Assembly (NCBI RefSeq): GCF_001637225.1
Contig: NZ_LVJI01000035.1
Location: 84,534-148,533, forward strand
Direction: 5' to 3'
From: Paenibacillus antarcticus
GTDB lineage: Bacteria; Bacillota; Bacilli; Paenibacillales; Paenibacillaceae
DNA length: 64,000 nt
Below the pieces are notes generated by a model that saw only the letters and a list, made by a program, of their open reading frames with translations, had not been told where the DNA came from and did not search any database. Both the position numbers and the translations under genes were made by a program. Positions 50,121 to 60,584 of this stretch are shown here, piece by piece; position 1 is the first letter of the stretch, and every line of letters begins with the position of its first letter.

Positions 50121-52418
50121 ATGAAACGTATTAGTATGATAAAGGCTCCTTTTAAGAAGAATGCTTTTTTGCTTCAGATTTTTGTTGGGCTTTCACTCAT
50201 CTCAATAATCATTGTAACTATTATTTCAGTGTTTATGTTTTATTGGATGAAGGATAGAACGCTTGAAGAGATTAATAAGATAAACAGAATATCATTACAG
50301 AATACAGATACTGTTTTTTCAAGCTACTTGAAAGATTTTCAGAACTATTCAGTAGAGCTATATCAAAATCCAAATATTCGTAAGATTATGTTTCTTGATA
50401 CCTTAGAGTGGGATAGCGGAATAGACAATGCGGTTACGCATATTCAGAATATATTATCGATTAACCGCGATACGATGAATTCTGTATATGTATTGAATAA
50501 TACAAAAACGATTTTGAGTATTTCTGAGAAGTTTGCAGAGTCTAATGCGGATCTTCAATTATTTGAGCTTGTTAGTAGCCATAGAACTGGGGAAAGTCCT
50601 ATTGTATGGACAATGAAAGACAAGTACAGCGGTAATGAGATTAAAACGATGACTTTTTTCTATCATCAAGGTGCACAGGGGAGTTTAGGTGGTGCAGCTG
50701 TTATTAACGTTGATTTGGAAGCGCTTGCCAAAACTATATTTTCTGAGGAACCGAATAAGAATCAAAAAATGTATATTGTAGATCGAGAAGGGGATGTTAT
50801 TCTCCATAGCGATAAGTCTCTGTTTAAGCCGAATATAATGGATGACCCCTATTTCGCCACAATTCTACATTCAAATAAAAGTTACGATTCCTTTATATTG
50901 GAGAGTCAGAATAAAGCAATCTCTTACTCGTACATATCTTCTTCGAATGACCGCTATTTTATCATATCTGAAATGGAAGATACGTATACCTTTTCCGAAA
51001 TGGTCAATACAAGAAATATAATTTTTACATATGGATTGTTAATGATTATGCTTGCACTATTCATAGCGGGTGTTATTACTTATTTTGTCTATAAACCATT
51101 CGGTCATGTAATAAAAAACATCAGAAGCGTATATAAAGAAGAAACCAACGGGTATCAACATGTAGATGAACTTCAATTAGTATCTAATGCATTCACAAAC
51201 ATAGTGGAACGAATCAATTCGTTGGAAAAGGAAAACGACAGCCATACCTTTGTAATGATGTTGAACTCAGAAAGAGATGAAGATGCACAATGGATAGAAA
51301 ACGTGTTTATGAAAACGGGATCTATTCATACTAACGATACGGCATATGTCTTGTTTGTTGTGACAATAGATGATTTCGATAATTTTAGTGAGATGAGTAA
51401 CGTTGAGGCTGTTTCTTTCCGTATGGATTCCGTTATCACTATATTAACGGATACAGTCACCTCACGTGCTAAATGCTCTTTGTTTACCATTGCAGCGGAT
51501 CAAGTGCTTTGTATTATTAGTGACCCTCACAATGAAGTCAAATTAGAGGATGAATTTCTGTTGGAAATAGCTAAAAATGCACAACAATCTGTACTTAATA
51601 TGTTGAATATGGATATCTCTATTGGTATTAGTTCAATTGTGAATAGGCCTACTGTGATCATCGAGAAATATAAGGAGGCATTCGAACTTACCAGACACAG
51701 AATTGTTCAAGGAAATAGATGGATTGCTAATGCAGACCATTTAAAGACTCTTAATGCTGTCGATATTCCTGATAGTGCTGCGAAAGATGTTGTGAATGCT
51801 GTTATGCGAGGGGATTTTGAACGATATTGCGAAGAGCTAGACAATGTGGCAGCTTTCAGTCGAGAATATCATTATTCAAGTATAATTCGTTTCTTTTCTA
51901 ATATGTCTTCCTCCATTATGAAATTGTCTCACGACTTACTTGTCGAGAAAACGGTGAATAATAAAACCACTTTCCTTGAAATTTATAAAAAGGTCTCTGA
52001 ATTTAAAGAATATAGCGAGCTAAAGGAGTGGTTCGCAGAATTATTCCATCAATCTAGTGATGTGATTCAGGATATACTGAGTAAGAAAACGAAAGATTTC
52101 TTGCCGGAGTCGTTAGAATATATTAATCAGCATTATTGCGATCCTTCTATTTCTGTTAACAGTGTGGCGGAGAAGTTAAAGGTCAGTACTTCTTATTTCA
52201 GTAAGATGTTTAATGAATCGGTGGGATACACTTTCCCTGAATATGTGAATCACTTACGTATGGAGAAGGCTAAGGAACTGTTACAAGATTATCCAGAAAT
52301 GAATATTACAGATATTTCAACGAAAGTTGGATACAGCAGCAATTCATATTTTACAACGTCATTCAAGAAAAAATATGGTGTTTCTCCTTCAAAAGTTCGT
52401 CTTCTGCATAAAAGTTAA
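50121..52418 (+). CDS. membrane-bound AraC-family sensor-regulator
   Basis: 765 residues. Helix 1 about 18-43, a large external Cache-like sensor about 44-295, helix 2 about 297-320, a cytoplasmic linker region about 340-640, and a C-terminal AraC pair of helix-turn-helix motifs about 665-762 (SVNSVAEKLKVSTSYFSKMF and ITDISTKVGYSSNSYFTTSF). These YesN-like one-protein regulators in Paenibacillus sit next to LplB/LplC ABC transporters and activate them when a sugar or its binding protein is sensed outside. The position upstream of just such an operon fits. It ends with its own terminator. Confidence 0.92.
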   Translation: MKRISMIKAPFKKNAFLLQIFVGLSLISIIIVTIISVFMFYWMKDRTLEEINKINRISLQNTDTVFSSYLKDFQNYSVELYQNPNIRKIMFLDTLEWDSGIDNAVTHIQNILSINRDTMNSVYVLNNTKTILSISEKFAESNADLQLFELVSSHRTGESPIVWTMKDKYSGNEIKTMTFFYHQGAQGSLGGAAVINVDLEALAKTIFSEEPNKNQKMYIVDREGDVILHSDKSLFKPNIMDDPYFATILHSNKSYDSFILESQNKAISYSYISSSNDRYFIISEMEDTYTFSEMVNTRNIIFTYGLLMIMLALFIAGVITYFVYKPFGHVIKNIRSVYKEETNGYQHVDELQLVSNAFTNIVERINSLEKENDSHTFVMMLNSERDEDAQWIENVFMKTGSIHTNDTAYVLFVVTIDDFDNFSEMSNVEAVSFRMDSVITILTDTVTSRAKCSLFTIAADQVLCIISDPHNEVKLEDEFLLEIAKNAQQSVLNMLNMDISIGISSIVNRPTVIIEKYKEAFELTRHRIVQGNRWIANADHLKTLNAVDIPDSAAKDVVNAVMRGDFERYCEELDNVAAFSREYHYSSIIRFFSNMSSSIMKLSHDLLVEKTVNNKTTFLEIYKKVSEFKEYSELKEWFAELFHQSSDVIQDILSKKTKDFLPESLEYINQHYCDPSISVNSVAEKLKVSTSYFSKMFNESVGYTFPEYVNHLRMEKAKELLQDYPEMNITDISTKVGYSSNSYFTTSFKKKYGVSPSKVRLLHKS

Positions 52419-52450
52419 ACTACTAGATGAATTTAAAAAAGTGCTTTTTG

Positions 52451-52497
52451 AACGTCTTGGCTACAGCAAATTCAAGCTGTAACAGGCGTTTTTTTAT
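52451..52497 (+). terminator. terminator of the AraC-type gene
   Basis: AACG-x-C ... TACAGC paired with GCTGTA ... GGCGTT, then a T-rich tail. Confidence 0.75.
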
Positions 52498-52506
52498 TTT
52501 TTATAA

Positions 52507-52527
52507 ATGAAAATATCGTATTTTCAT
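52507..52527. promoter_or_regulatory. 9-bp inverted repeat upstream of the ABC operon
   Basis: ATGAAAATA-TCG-TATTTTCAT, perfect arms. Candidate regulator site. Confidence 0.35.
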
Positions 52528-52535
52528 CATCAATC

Positions 52536-52582
52536 TACTATCCTGCATGACAAGATCTATAAGTAACAAACGCAGGATAGTA
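52536..52582. promoter_or_regulatory. 11-bp inverted repeat upstream of the ABC operon
   Basis: TACTATCCTGC and GCAGGATAGTA, perfect arms 25 bases apart. It is a candidate binding site for the AraC-type regulator or a structured leader; there is no good T-run. Confidence 0.45.
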
Positions 52583-52644
52583 CCCGCTTTTATTGTGTAT
52601 ATACTCGAAATTGAAAGTGAAAAGTGAAATTATAATATACAAGT

Positions 52645-52658
52645 TGAAAGCACTTACA
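52645..52658 (+). promoter_or_regulatory. cre-like site (CcpA) of the ABC operon
   Basis: TGAAAGCACTTACA differs from an ideal TGAAAGCGCTTTCA at two positions. It follows a TATAAT at 52631-52636, so CcpA binding here would block transcription when preferred sugars are present. Confidence 0.55.
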
Positions 52659-52697
52659 ATATGATGGCTGTATCAATATGGGAGGTGCGATTGCAAG

Positions 52698-53648
52698 ATG
52701 AATAACATTAGGGTAGACAACATGAAAACAAAGAAAAAATGGAGTAAATCAATTAAAGAGAATTGGCCATTGTACGTATTATCATTGCCAGGTCTAATTG
52801 CTTTATTGTTATTTTCTTATCTTCCTATGGCAGGTTTGTATATTGTATTTGAGAGATATACATATCAAGGTGGGTTATTTGGAAGTGAATTTGTAGGTCT
52901 TAAAAACTTCGAATTCTTCTTCTCAAATATGGATAACGCCATCAGAGCGACCAGAAATACAATTGTCGTTAACTTCTTCAATATTATTCTTATTACGGTT
53001 GTTGCCGTTACAATGGCGGTCATGATGAATGAGATTAGAAGCAAATGGTTCAAAAAAATTACTCAGTCCGTGATGTTTTTCCCGCATTTCATATCATGGG
53101 TAGTTGTAGGAACCATTGCGATTACATTCTTGGATGAGAAGAAAGGGATAGTAAACGGAACGATTACATCACTTGGATTAGATCCGATAGCGTGGTACTC
53201 CAATCCTTGGTTATGGTGGCCGTTGCTAATTTTCTTTAGCATTTGGAAAGCAGCGGGCTTTAACTCAATCATTTACTTTGCAGCTATTACCGGTTTTGAT
53301 CCTTCTTATTATGAAGCGGCTACGGTGGATGGAGCATCGAAATGGCAGCAGGTTACCAAAATTACCGTTCCATTGTTGATGCCAACGATAACGATTTTGT
53401 TCTTGTTATCCGTCGGTGGAATATTAGCAGGAGATATTACGCAAATCCTAGGTCTTACGAATTTAAATCCGATGTTACTTGAGACAACTGATAATATTAC
53501 TACTTTTGTATACCGTACAGCTATTCAAAATGGACAATTTGAATCTGCTTCTGCTGTTCAGTTATATCAGTCTTTAGTTGGTTTCATACTGGTTATGTTC
53601 TCTAATTGGGTCGTTAAACGCTATGATGAAGAGTATGCACTCTTTTAA
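52698..53648 (+). CDS. sugar ABC transporter permease, LplB type
   Basis: 316 residues with six helices and the EAA loop (YYEAATVDGASKWQQVTKITVPLL in parts, about 210-232) that contacts the ATPase. The N-terminal WPLYVLSLPGLIALLLF start is typical of LplB/YtdP-type permeases of Paenibacillus. It pairs with the next permease. As usual for this type, no ATPase gene is in the operon; a shared MsmK-like ATPase elsewhere is assumed. The start follows GGGAGGTGCG. A cre-like site lies upstream. Confidence 0.94.
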   Translation: MNNIRVDNMKTKKKWSKSIKENWPLYVLSLPGLIALLLFSYLPMAGLYIVFERYTYQGGLFGSEFVGLKNFEFFFSNMDNAIRATRNTIVVNFFNIILITVVAVTMAVMMNEIRSKWFKKITQSVMFFPHFISWVVVGTIAITFLDEKKGIVNGTITSLGLDPIAWYSNPWLWWPLLIFFSIWKAAGFNSIIYFAAITGFDPSYYEAATVDGASKWQQVTKITVPLLMPTITILFLLSVGGILAGDITQILGLTNLNPMLLETTDNITTFVYRTAIQNGQFESASAVQLYQSLVGFILVMFSNWVVKRYDEEYALF

Positions 53649-53672
53649 AAATAGAAAGGGAGAGGCTAGAAA

Positions 53673-54572
53673 ATGCACATCATAAAAAATGACAAGCTTT
53701 TAATTTGGTTCAGCTACATCGTAATTGTATTGTTCTCCCTAGTATGTTTGATACCCTTTATTATGGTAGTGTCGGCATCTTTGTCGAATGACCAAGAGGT
53801 GGCATTACATGGGTTCTCTTTAATTCCAAGGAATATCACGTTTTATACTTATGAATTCTTATTTGCAAGTAAGGGTGCTTTGTTACTTAAAGCTTATGGC
53901 ATAACAATATTTACTGTCGTGGTTGGAACATTATTCTCATTAGCAGTAACCGTCTCATATGCATATGTGGCAGCCAATAGTGATCTTAAGTATGCAAGTG
54001 TACTTTCTTTTGTTGCGTGGTTCACGATGGTGTTTAGTGGAGGTCTATTGCCGTGGTATATCCTTACCACGAAATATTATTCACTTCACAATAACTTATG
54101 GGCTTTGTTCATTCCATATGCGATCAATGTATTTAATATGTTCCTTATGCGTAATTTCTTCAAAGGCATACCAAAGGAACTCTCGGAATCAGCAAAAATT
54201 GATGGGGCAGGTCACTTTAGAATTTACTTCTCCATTATGATTCCATTGGCTCAGGTGGGAATAGTCACCATTGCTTTGTTCTATGCGCTTAGCTATTGGA
54301 ATGACTTTTTCCTATCATTGATGTTGATCACCGATCGAAATTTATATCCCGTGCAATTGCTACTTTATAATATGATGTCGAATATTTCATACCTCACTAG
54401 CGGTGGAGGAGGCGCGGATGCTTATGCTCAGGGGATGAGCCAAGTTATCGTTCCGACGATGACAGCAAGAATGGCATTAACCTGTATAACCATTGGTCCG
54501 GTCATTCTCGTATATCCATTTGCTCAAAGATTCTTCGTTAAGGGAATTACGATTGGCGCTGTGAAAGGATAA
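53673..54572 (+). CDS. sugar ABC transporter permease, LplC/YtcP type
   Basis: 299 residues, six helices, EAA loop ESAKIDGAGHFRIYFSIMIPL (about 170-190). The C-terminal segment RFFVKGITIGAVKG is the standard end of this permease family. It forms the heterodimeric channel with the previous gene. Ribosome site AAAGGGAGAGG. The gap to the binding-protein gene is 172 bases and holds a modest GC-rich hairpin, which may let the binding protein be made in excess. Confidence 0.94.
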   Translation: MHIIKNDKLLIWFSYIVIVLFSLVCLIPFIMVVSASLSNDQEVALHGFSLIPRNITFYTYEFLFASKGALLLKAYGITIFTVVVGTLFSLAVTVSYAYVAANSDLKYASVLSFVAWFTMVFSGGLLPWYILTTKYYSLHNNLWALFIPYAINVFNMFLMRNFFKGIPKELSESAKIDGAGHFRIYFSIMIPLAQVGIVTIALFYALSYWNDFFLSLMLITDRNLYPVQLLLYNMMSNISYLTSGGGGADAYAQGMSQVIVPTMTARMALTCITIGPVILVYPFAQRFFVKGITIGAVKG

Positions 54573-54744
54573 TATCCTTAACAGTACCAATGAAATTGCT
54601 TATGATCCCTTTGCCATTTATGCTTAGAGCTGCTTCGGCCAAAGCAAACTCTATTAGAGGGCGATAGGATTTTATAATATATCCACACCTAGGTTGGATA
54701 TTCATAAGACTTAATGATTTTATACTATTAGGAGGTCTAGATTA

Positions 54745-56301
54745 ATGTTTAAAAGAAGATTGTCCATGTTTATGTTAGTTGCGCTAAGTATGGTTGTAGT
54801 GTTCACTGGTTGTTCAAGTAATACAGGCAGTAATAATGAACCTACGAAAAATACAGAATCTACTACTACGCCTGAAGCTTCGAAAGATACAGAGAAGCCA
54901 CAAGAAGTAGTGAAACTAACGATTGTGAATTTTGGAGATCTGACTCCGAGAAGAACTGAGTTTTTGGAAAAAGAGTTACATGAAAAGGTATTGAAGGAGT
55001 TAAACATTGATCTATCCTTTAAATTTCTACCATGGGGTAGTGATCAGCAAGTTGACTTAATGTTTGCTTCCGGTGAGAACTTTGCAACCTATGGAGGAAC
55101 AGGTGGTTTGGGAGAGAAAGTTAACAAAGGATTCTTGGCTGAAATCTCTCAGGAAAGCCTTGATAAATATGCACCTAACTTTAAAGCTATTGCGCGTCCT
55201 GATGCTTGGGAAGCCAAAAAGCTAGATGGCAAGATATATTCATTGCCGTTTGGTAACAAACCTTATGCAGGCGATTTCCAAATGATCACCGTAAGACAAG
55301 ATCTTCTTGAAGAAGTAGGAATTAATGAACTTAAAACAATGGAAGATGTTGAACAAGCATTCAAGCTAGTTAAAGAAAAGCATCCTGATTACTCTATGAT
55401 TCCAGAGGCAGCTCATGTGAAGAAGATGTTTAGAGCTGGACTAATGCCGGATCAGTTGTTTACACCAATGGAAGGAAACTCACCTGCATGGACTTATACT
55501 TATGTAGATTCCTCCGCTGATGACGACAAGGTATACAGTTTCTACGAATCTGAGTTATTTGAGAAAACATCTAAGGTAATGGCAGATTGGAAGAAGAAGG
55601 GGTATATCGATGACTCTATGATCACGAATCCACAATTAGGTATGGCGGATTGGAATGCTGGTAAATCGTTATTAAATCGTGGAACATCTGCATATCCAAT
55701 GGAGCAACTTCCGAATTTGTTATCTAAAATATCTACTGGAAAACTAACGAATTATCAAATTGGTGAGCAGCCGTTTATGTCCACTGTAAGAGATAATGTA
55801 GCATACAGCATTTCTATTGGTGGAGTAAAAGATGTTGATCGTTATTTACAATTGTTCGATTGGATGTTTGGTAGTCAAGAAACGTATGATATGCTTTCCT
55901 ACGGAATTCTAGACAAAGATTATGAGCTTACGGAGAATGGGAAAGTGAAAAAGCTAGTATCTGATTCATTCTTTGATGAGTGGCAAATTTTCAACTTGGA
56001 GTATGGCAGATTCTTTGCTGATGTACCCGATGAATTCATTGAACAGTATAAAAAGAATGATGAAGGATCAATCCAAGCTAAAAACATTGGATTCTCGTTT
56101 GATGCGAGACCAGTACAAGCTGAGGTTGCTAAGATTCAAGCAGTGTATACGGAAAAGATTGTACCTATAGAATATGGATTATATGATTATGATAAGTATT
56201 TCCCAGCTGCACTAAAAGCCTTGAAGGATGCTGGTCTAGACAAGTATGTAGCAGAAATGCAGAAACAATTCTCAGAGTGGTACAATAATAAATCTAAATA
56301 A
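54745..56301 (+). CDS. lipoprotein sugar-binding protein with DUF3502
   Basis: 518 residues. Lipoprotein signal peptide ending in FTGC, lipidated Cys 23, then a Thr/Ser/Asn/Glu-rich linker to about 50. The solute-binding family 1 fold follows, ending with a DUF3502 tail (about 410-515: the EYGLYDYDKYFPAALKALKDAG part is typical). It is related to LipO/LplA of Bacillales. It captures the oligosaccharide and delivers it to the LplB/LplC pair. Given the enzymes downstream, a galactose-containing, perhaps sulfated, oligosaccharide is the likely ligand (inference). Start site AGGAGGTCT. Confidence 0.94.
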   Translation: MFKRRLSMFMLVALSMVVVFTGCSSNTGSNNEPTKNTESTTTPEASKDTEKPQEVVKLTIVNFGDLTPRRTEFLEKELHEKVLKELNIDLSFKFLPWGSDQQVDLMFASGENFATYGGTGGLGEKVNKGFLAEISQESLDKYAPNFKAIARPDAWEAKKLDGKIYSLPFGNKPYAGDFQMITVRQDLLEEVGINELKTMEDVEQAFKLVKEKHPDYSMIPEAAHVKKMFRAGLMPDQLFTPMEGNSPAWTYTYVDSSADDDKVYSFYESELFEKTSKVMADWKKKGYIDDSMITNPQLGMADWNAGKSLLNRGTSAYPMEQLPNLLSKISTGKLTNYQIGEQPFMSTVRDNVAYSISIGGVKDVDRYLQLFDWMFGSQETYDMLSYGILDKDYELTENGKVKKLVSDSFFDEWQIFNLEYGRFFADVPDEFIEQYKKNDEGSIQAKNIGFSFDARPVQAEVAKIQAVYTEKIVPIEYGLYDYDKYFPAALKALKDAGLDKYVAEMQKQFSEWYNNKSK

Positions 56302-56406
56302 TGGTATGAGCAAGAGAGAACTCTCTCTTGCTTTTTCCAAATTCCTAATGCTAGATTCCAAATTTAGGAATGGGTATAACGGATGATTATGGGGGGATAT
56401 GTCAAC

Positions 56407-57798
56407 ATGCGAATTATATATCTGGACTTAGACTCGCTTCGTCCCGATCATTTGGGATGTTACGGCTATCAACGCAACACATCACCAAACATTGATCGGA
56501 TCGCAGAAGAAAGTACTATGTTTACAAATTATTATTGCTCTGATGCTCCTTGTTTGCCTTCTCGCTCAGCATTTATGTCAGGCAGATTTGGTATTCATAC
56601 GGGTGTTGTTGGACATGGTGGAACAGCGGCTGATATGAGAAGAGAAGGGGCAGAACGAGGATTCGCAGATCGCCTGAAGTCAGAAAGCCTTCCATCTGTC
56701 ATGCGTCAAGCTGGTTATAAAACAGCCACAATCAGTACATTTGCAGATCGTCATTCTGCATGGACTTTCAATGCCGGCTTCAATGAGGTGCATAATATCG
56801 GAGAGAATGGTGGCGAATCAGCGCATCAAGTGCTACCGGTTGCTTTGAAATGGCTAGACGACAATAGTAGCTTAGATCATTGGTTTCTCCATTTGAACTT
56901 TTGGGATTCTCATACGCCATATCGAGTTCCTGAATCATATGGACACCCTTTCCAGGATGATCCTCTACCAGAATGGTTAACGGAGGAAGTATTCCAGTCT
57001 CATCTAAAGAAAGAAGGACAACATAGTATTGAGGATATGAATGCATTAGCGAAGTCGCATTACCAACAGTGGTCGCGACATGACAAGCCTGTGAAGACGT
57101 ATCAGGATCTGCGACACATCATCGATAATTATGATTGTGCAATTAGGTATATGGATGATCATATTGGTCAAATGTTATTGCAACTTGAAAGGCTTGGCAT
57201 CCTGGACGATACAGCTATCCTGGTAAGTTCTGATCATGGTGAGAATCTGGGCGAACTTGGAATCTATTCCGAGCATGGTACGGCAGATCAAGGTACTTGC
57301 CGGATTCCGATGATTATCCGCTGGCCAGGTGGAGTGAAAGGCAAGGAGAATGACAGACTGCATTATCATTTAGATCTTGCTCCAACATTGGCAGAAATGG
57401 TGGGTATCGCAGCGCCCGATCGTTGGGATGGTCAAAGCTTTGCAGATAGCATCACAACAGGTGGAACTACGGGAAGGGAATTCCTTGTGCTTTCGCAATG
57501 CGCACATGTGTGCCAAAGAAGTGTGCGATATAAGGATTGGCTTTACATTCGATCCTATCATGACGGCCATCATGGCTTCACGAAGGAAATGTTATTTGAC
57601 CTGCAGATCGATCCTTACGAACAACATAATTTAGCCGAGGAAAGACGAGATATATGTAAGGAAGCCGTCTATCTGTTAAATGAATGGCATGATGAGATGA
57701 TGGCAACGATGGATTGCGATATCGATCCATTATGGACCGTAATGAAGGAAGGCGGCCCTATTCATGCCCAAGAATATTTGAAATGGAAGAACATGTAG
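56407..57798 (+). CDS. formylglycine-dependent sulfatase
   Basis: 463 residues of the alkaline phosphatase/sulfatase superfamily. The active-site CLPSR at residues 49-53 fits C-x-P-S-R, so C49 must be oxidised to formylglycine by a maturase not present in the window. Metal ligands lie in YLDLDSLRPDH near the N-terminus and SSDHGENLGE (about 273-282). No signal peptide, so it works in the cytoplasm on imported sulfated oligosaccharides. Start at 56407 because the family begins MRIIYLDLDSLRPDH and GGGGGG precedes it; the frame opens 8 codons earlier. It is directly downstream of the sugar uptake genes. Confidence 0.93.
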   Translation: MRIIYLDLDSLRPDHLGCYGYQRNTSPNIDRIAEESTMFTNYYCSDAPCLPSRSAFMSGRFGIHTGVVGHGGTAADMRREGAERGFADRLKSESLPSVMRQAGYKTATISTFADRHSAWTFNAGFNEVHNIGENGGESAHQVLPVALKWLDDNSSLDHWFLHLNFWDSHTPYRVPESYGHPFQDDPLPEWLTEEVFQSHLKKEGQHSIEDMNALAKSHYQQWSRHDKPVKTYQDLRHIIDNYDCAIRYMDDHIGQMLLQLERLGILDDTAILVSSDHGENLGELGIYSEHGTADQGTCRIPMIIRWPGGVKGKENDRLHYHLDLAPTLAEMVGIAAPDRWDGQSFADSITTGGTTGREFLVLSQCAHVCQRSVRYKDWLYIRSYHDGHHGFTKEMLFDLQIDPYEQHNLAEERRDICKEAVYLLNEWHDEMMATMDCDIDPLWTVMKEGGPIHAQEYLKWKNM

Positions 57799-57862
57799 AA
57801 GAACAAGAAATCTTGCGTTATGTCCGCTAGTATCTTAATCCCAAACAAAGGAGGTCATTTCA

Positions 57863-60526
57863 ATGAAACAAAGTAAAGGGTACTCATTCATGTTGTTAAT
57901 ATTGGTATTTATATTGGTGATCGGAGCGGGTTCAATTCCTATAGGATCACAGGTTAAAGCACAGGGTGCAAACCTGCTACTTAACGCAGGTTTTGAACAG
58001 GTAGTTAAAGAGGCTGAACCTGTAGGTTGGTCAATCTATACGAATAATCCAACACAAAGACCGGGTATTGTAACCGATGGATCGCTTGTGAAAGATGGGA
58101 ATAAAGCGGGTTATATTGTTCCAGATAGTTCGTTGACTTTTTCATTAAGTGGTTTGAAAGCGCACACAAAGTATACGTACTCTGCTTATGTGAAGTTAAG
58201 TGATGCTATAGGTAATGCAAAAGTGGGTGCAAAGTTCTACGATGGAAATCAGCCGGATATTATGGTAAGCGCTTCAGGTACGGCATATTCTTTATATACG
58301 CTGACTTTTACTACAGGAAACCAAACTACTGCACAAGTCTATTTGTGGTCTTCTAATGGATTATCAGGAAATCAAAGAGCTTATATAGATCAAATCAGCG
58401 TGGTGGAGACAAATCTACCAGCGGGAACCAACCTTGTTACAAATGCAAGCTTTGAACAAGTCAATAATGATTATGATCTAAGACCTACAAATTGGAGAGT
58501 ATGGCCAACCCAAGGAAATATGCCAGTAAGCATTTCAGATCCAGTTCATGTGTATGAAGGAAATAGAGCTGGATCTATTGGATCTAGTAGTTCTTTAAAT
58601 TATGATCTGACAGGATTAATGAAGAATACTTCGTATAAATTTTCAGCTTTTGTGAAATTGAGTGATTCAACTGCAGGTGCGGTGATCGGTGTTAAGGTTG
58701 GTAATAATGAAACCAAGAAGTCTGTTGCTGGTACAGAATATACTAAGCATGAAATTATCTTTAATACAGGGAATCTAACTACTGCTACAGTATATTTGTG
58801 GGATGGCGGTCTATTAAGTTCAAGTCAGCAGGGATATATTGATCTAGCGAGAGTAGAAGAACATGTAGGAGATGGATCGGTGAGCGCAGCGTTAAATATA
58901 AATGAACTATTGCTTGCAAAAGGTTATCAATATCCTTTAAATGTTACGATCTCTCCATCAAATGCTCCTAATAAACTTGTGAACTTCAGTAGCAATAATG
59001 TAGCTGTTGCTACAGTAGATGCATCTGGCGTGGTTACTGCAATTGGAGCTGGAACGGCTATAATTGCAGTTACACCACAAGCTGGAGGATCAACGGTAAG
59101 TTGTACCGTAACAGTTACAGAGAATAAGGAGCCATGGTATCCTGGGCGAGAGACCAATCAATGGAACCTAAGCAAAGAAGATGACTTTAATGGAACACAA
59201 CTGGATACCTCTTTGTGGACGATTAGAGGTAAAGAGTATGCAACTTATCATAGAGATGACTTGGTATCCGTTTCAGACGGGAAATTAAAACTGAGAATTG
59301 AAAGAGAACCTGATGGTAATGTTGTTTTAGGTAGAGTGGATACGCATGGTGAAGATAGACAGACAGATGAAGTTGTTAAATTTGATCAAAAATACGGATT
59401 CTTTGAAGTTAGTGCTAAAATTCCCCCAACGGAGAAAACATACTTTACATTCTGGTTATTTAATTATCCCGGTGTATTTAATGTAGATGGTGCAGCGAAA
59501 GAAGGTCTAGAAATAGATGTAACAGAGACGGTGTGGCAAGGGGATTTCACAGAAACAGCTCTACACTGGGATGGATATGATGAGTATCATAAAAGCACAG
59601 GCAGCGGTAAAAAAGCAGCACCAAATATTCACAATGGATTTCATGTCTATGGTCTAGAATGGACAGAAGATTATCTGAAGTTTTACTTTGATGGCAAACT
59701 AACTTGGACCTATACGAATAAAGCTAACATTCCCTTAGTAAAAGAAGTGTTTATTTTATCTAGTGGTTGGGCAAGATCACCAGGTTGGGGCGAAGGTAAT
59801 ATTGATAATGCTCAATTACCTTATTTCTCCGAAGTGGATTGGTTCAGAACCTATCAGCGTGCGGATGTGGGACAAACACCAGATACAGTAAGCCCTATAC
59901 TATATGGAGTGGAAAGTTTGCAATTGCCATTAAACAGTACTGTTGATTTGAAGGAAAAGGTATATGCAATTGATAATAGAGATGATAAAAAGGATCTAGC
60001 GAACAGAATCACCGTCAATGAATCCAACCTGAATAGGAGTGTGAAAGGAAACTATTCTGTTACTTACACTGTAAGCGATGCTGCAGGCAATACAACGACC
60101 AAAGTTAGGAATGTTACAGTCATTGATCCACCCCTTAATCTAATTCAGAATGGACATTTTAATGCGGGCAACTTAGCACAATGGACATATGGAACGGGTA
60201 AAGCTAGAATCGCACAAGGTATGTATCAAGGTAAGTATGCTGTTGTTGATAACGTATCGCAAATGAGTCAGACCTTTACTGTGAAGCCGAATAAAGTATA
60301 TAAAGTTTCATATAATGCTAAATTGGAGAAATGGAACTCAGGAAATCTATTCGTTGGTGTTAACTATGGTAGCAATCCAATCGAGCTACAATTAACAAGT
60401 GCTGAATGGATACACTATGAGTTTAATTTCACTACGGGCTCATCAGATAGTGTAGCAACATTCTATATTAACAACACAGCAACAAGCAAAGCGAATGTCG
60501 ATAATATATCGATAGTAGAAATGTAA
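57863..60526 (+). CDS. secreted modular family GH16 glycoside hydrolase
   Basis: 887 residues. Signal peptide 1-34 (cleavage after VKA). Order: two CenC-like carbohydrate-binding modules (about 35-178 and 190-333), a BIG2 Ig-like domain (about 342-428), the GH16 catalytic domain (about 435-670), a second Ig-like/DUF5011-type domain (about 680-755) and a third CenC-like module (about 760-887). The catalytic signature is EIDVTE at about 550-555 (nucleophile E550, acid/base E555). GH16 covers laminarinases, lichenases, agarases, carrageenases and porphyranases; the sulfatase and beta-galactosidase neighbours favour a sulfated galactan. Released to the medium or wall. Ribosome site AAAGGAGGTC. 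Confidence 0.93.
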   Translation: MKQSKGYSFMLLILVFILVIGAGSIPIGSQVKAQGANLLLNAGFEQVVKEAEPVGWSIYTNNPTQRPGIVTDGSLVKDGNKAGYIVPDSSLTFSLSGLKAHTKYTYSAYVKLSDAIGNAKVGAKFYDGNQPDIMVSASGTAYSLYTLTFTTGNQTTAQVYLWSSNGLSGNQRAYIDQISVVETNLPAGTNLVTNASFEQVNNDYDLRPTNWRVWPTQGNMPVSISDPVHVYEGNRAGSIGSSSSLNYDLTGLMKNTSYKFSAFVKLSDSTAGAVIGVKVGNNETKKSVAGTEYTKHEIIFNTGNLTTATVYLWDGGLLSSSQQGYIDLARVEEHVGDGSVSAALNINELLLAKGYQYPLNVTISPSNAPNKLVNFSSNNVAVATVDASGVVTAIGAGTAIIAVTPQAGGSTVSCTVTVTENKEPWYPGRETNQWNLSKEDDFNGTQLDTSLWTIRGKEYATYHRDDLVSVSDGKLKLRIEREPDGNVVLGRVDTHGEDRQTDEVVKFDQKYGFFEVSAKIPPTEKTYFTFWLFNYPGVFNVDGAAKEGLEIDVTETVWQGDFTETALHWDGYDEYHKSTGSGKKAAPNIHNGFHVYGLEWTEDYLKFYFDGKLTWTYTNKANIPLVKEVFILSSGWARSPGWGEGNIDNAQLPYFSEVDWFRTYQRADVGQTPDTVSPILYGVESLQLPLNSTVDLKEKVYAIDNRDDKKDLANRITVNESNLNRSVKGNYSVTYTVSDAAGNTTTKVRNVTVIDPPLNLIQNGHFNAGNLAQWTYGTGKARIAQGMYQGKYAVVDNVSQMSQTFTVKPNKVYKVSYNAKLEKWNSGNLFVGVNYGSNPIELQLTSAEWIHYEFNFTTGSSDSVATFYINNTATSKANVDNISIVEM

Positions 60527-60584
60527 AGCATGAATAAGTCCTACTAGAAATATTATAGAACGGGTAATGTTCACAACTAATCTT

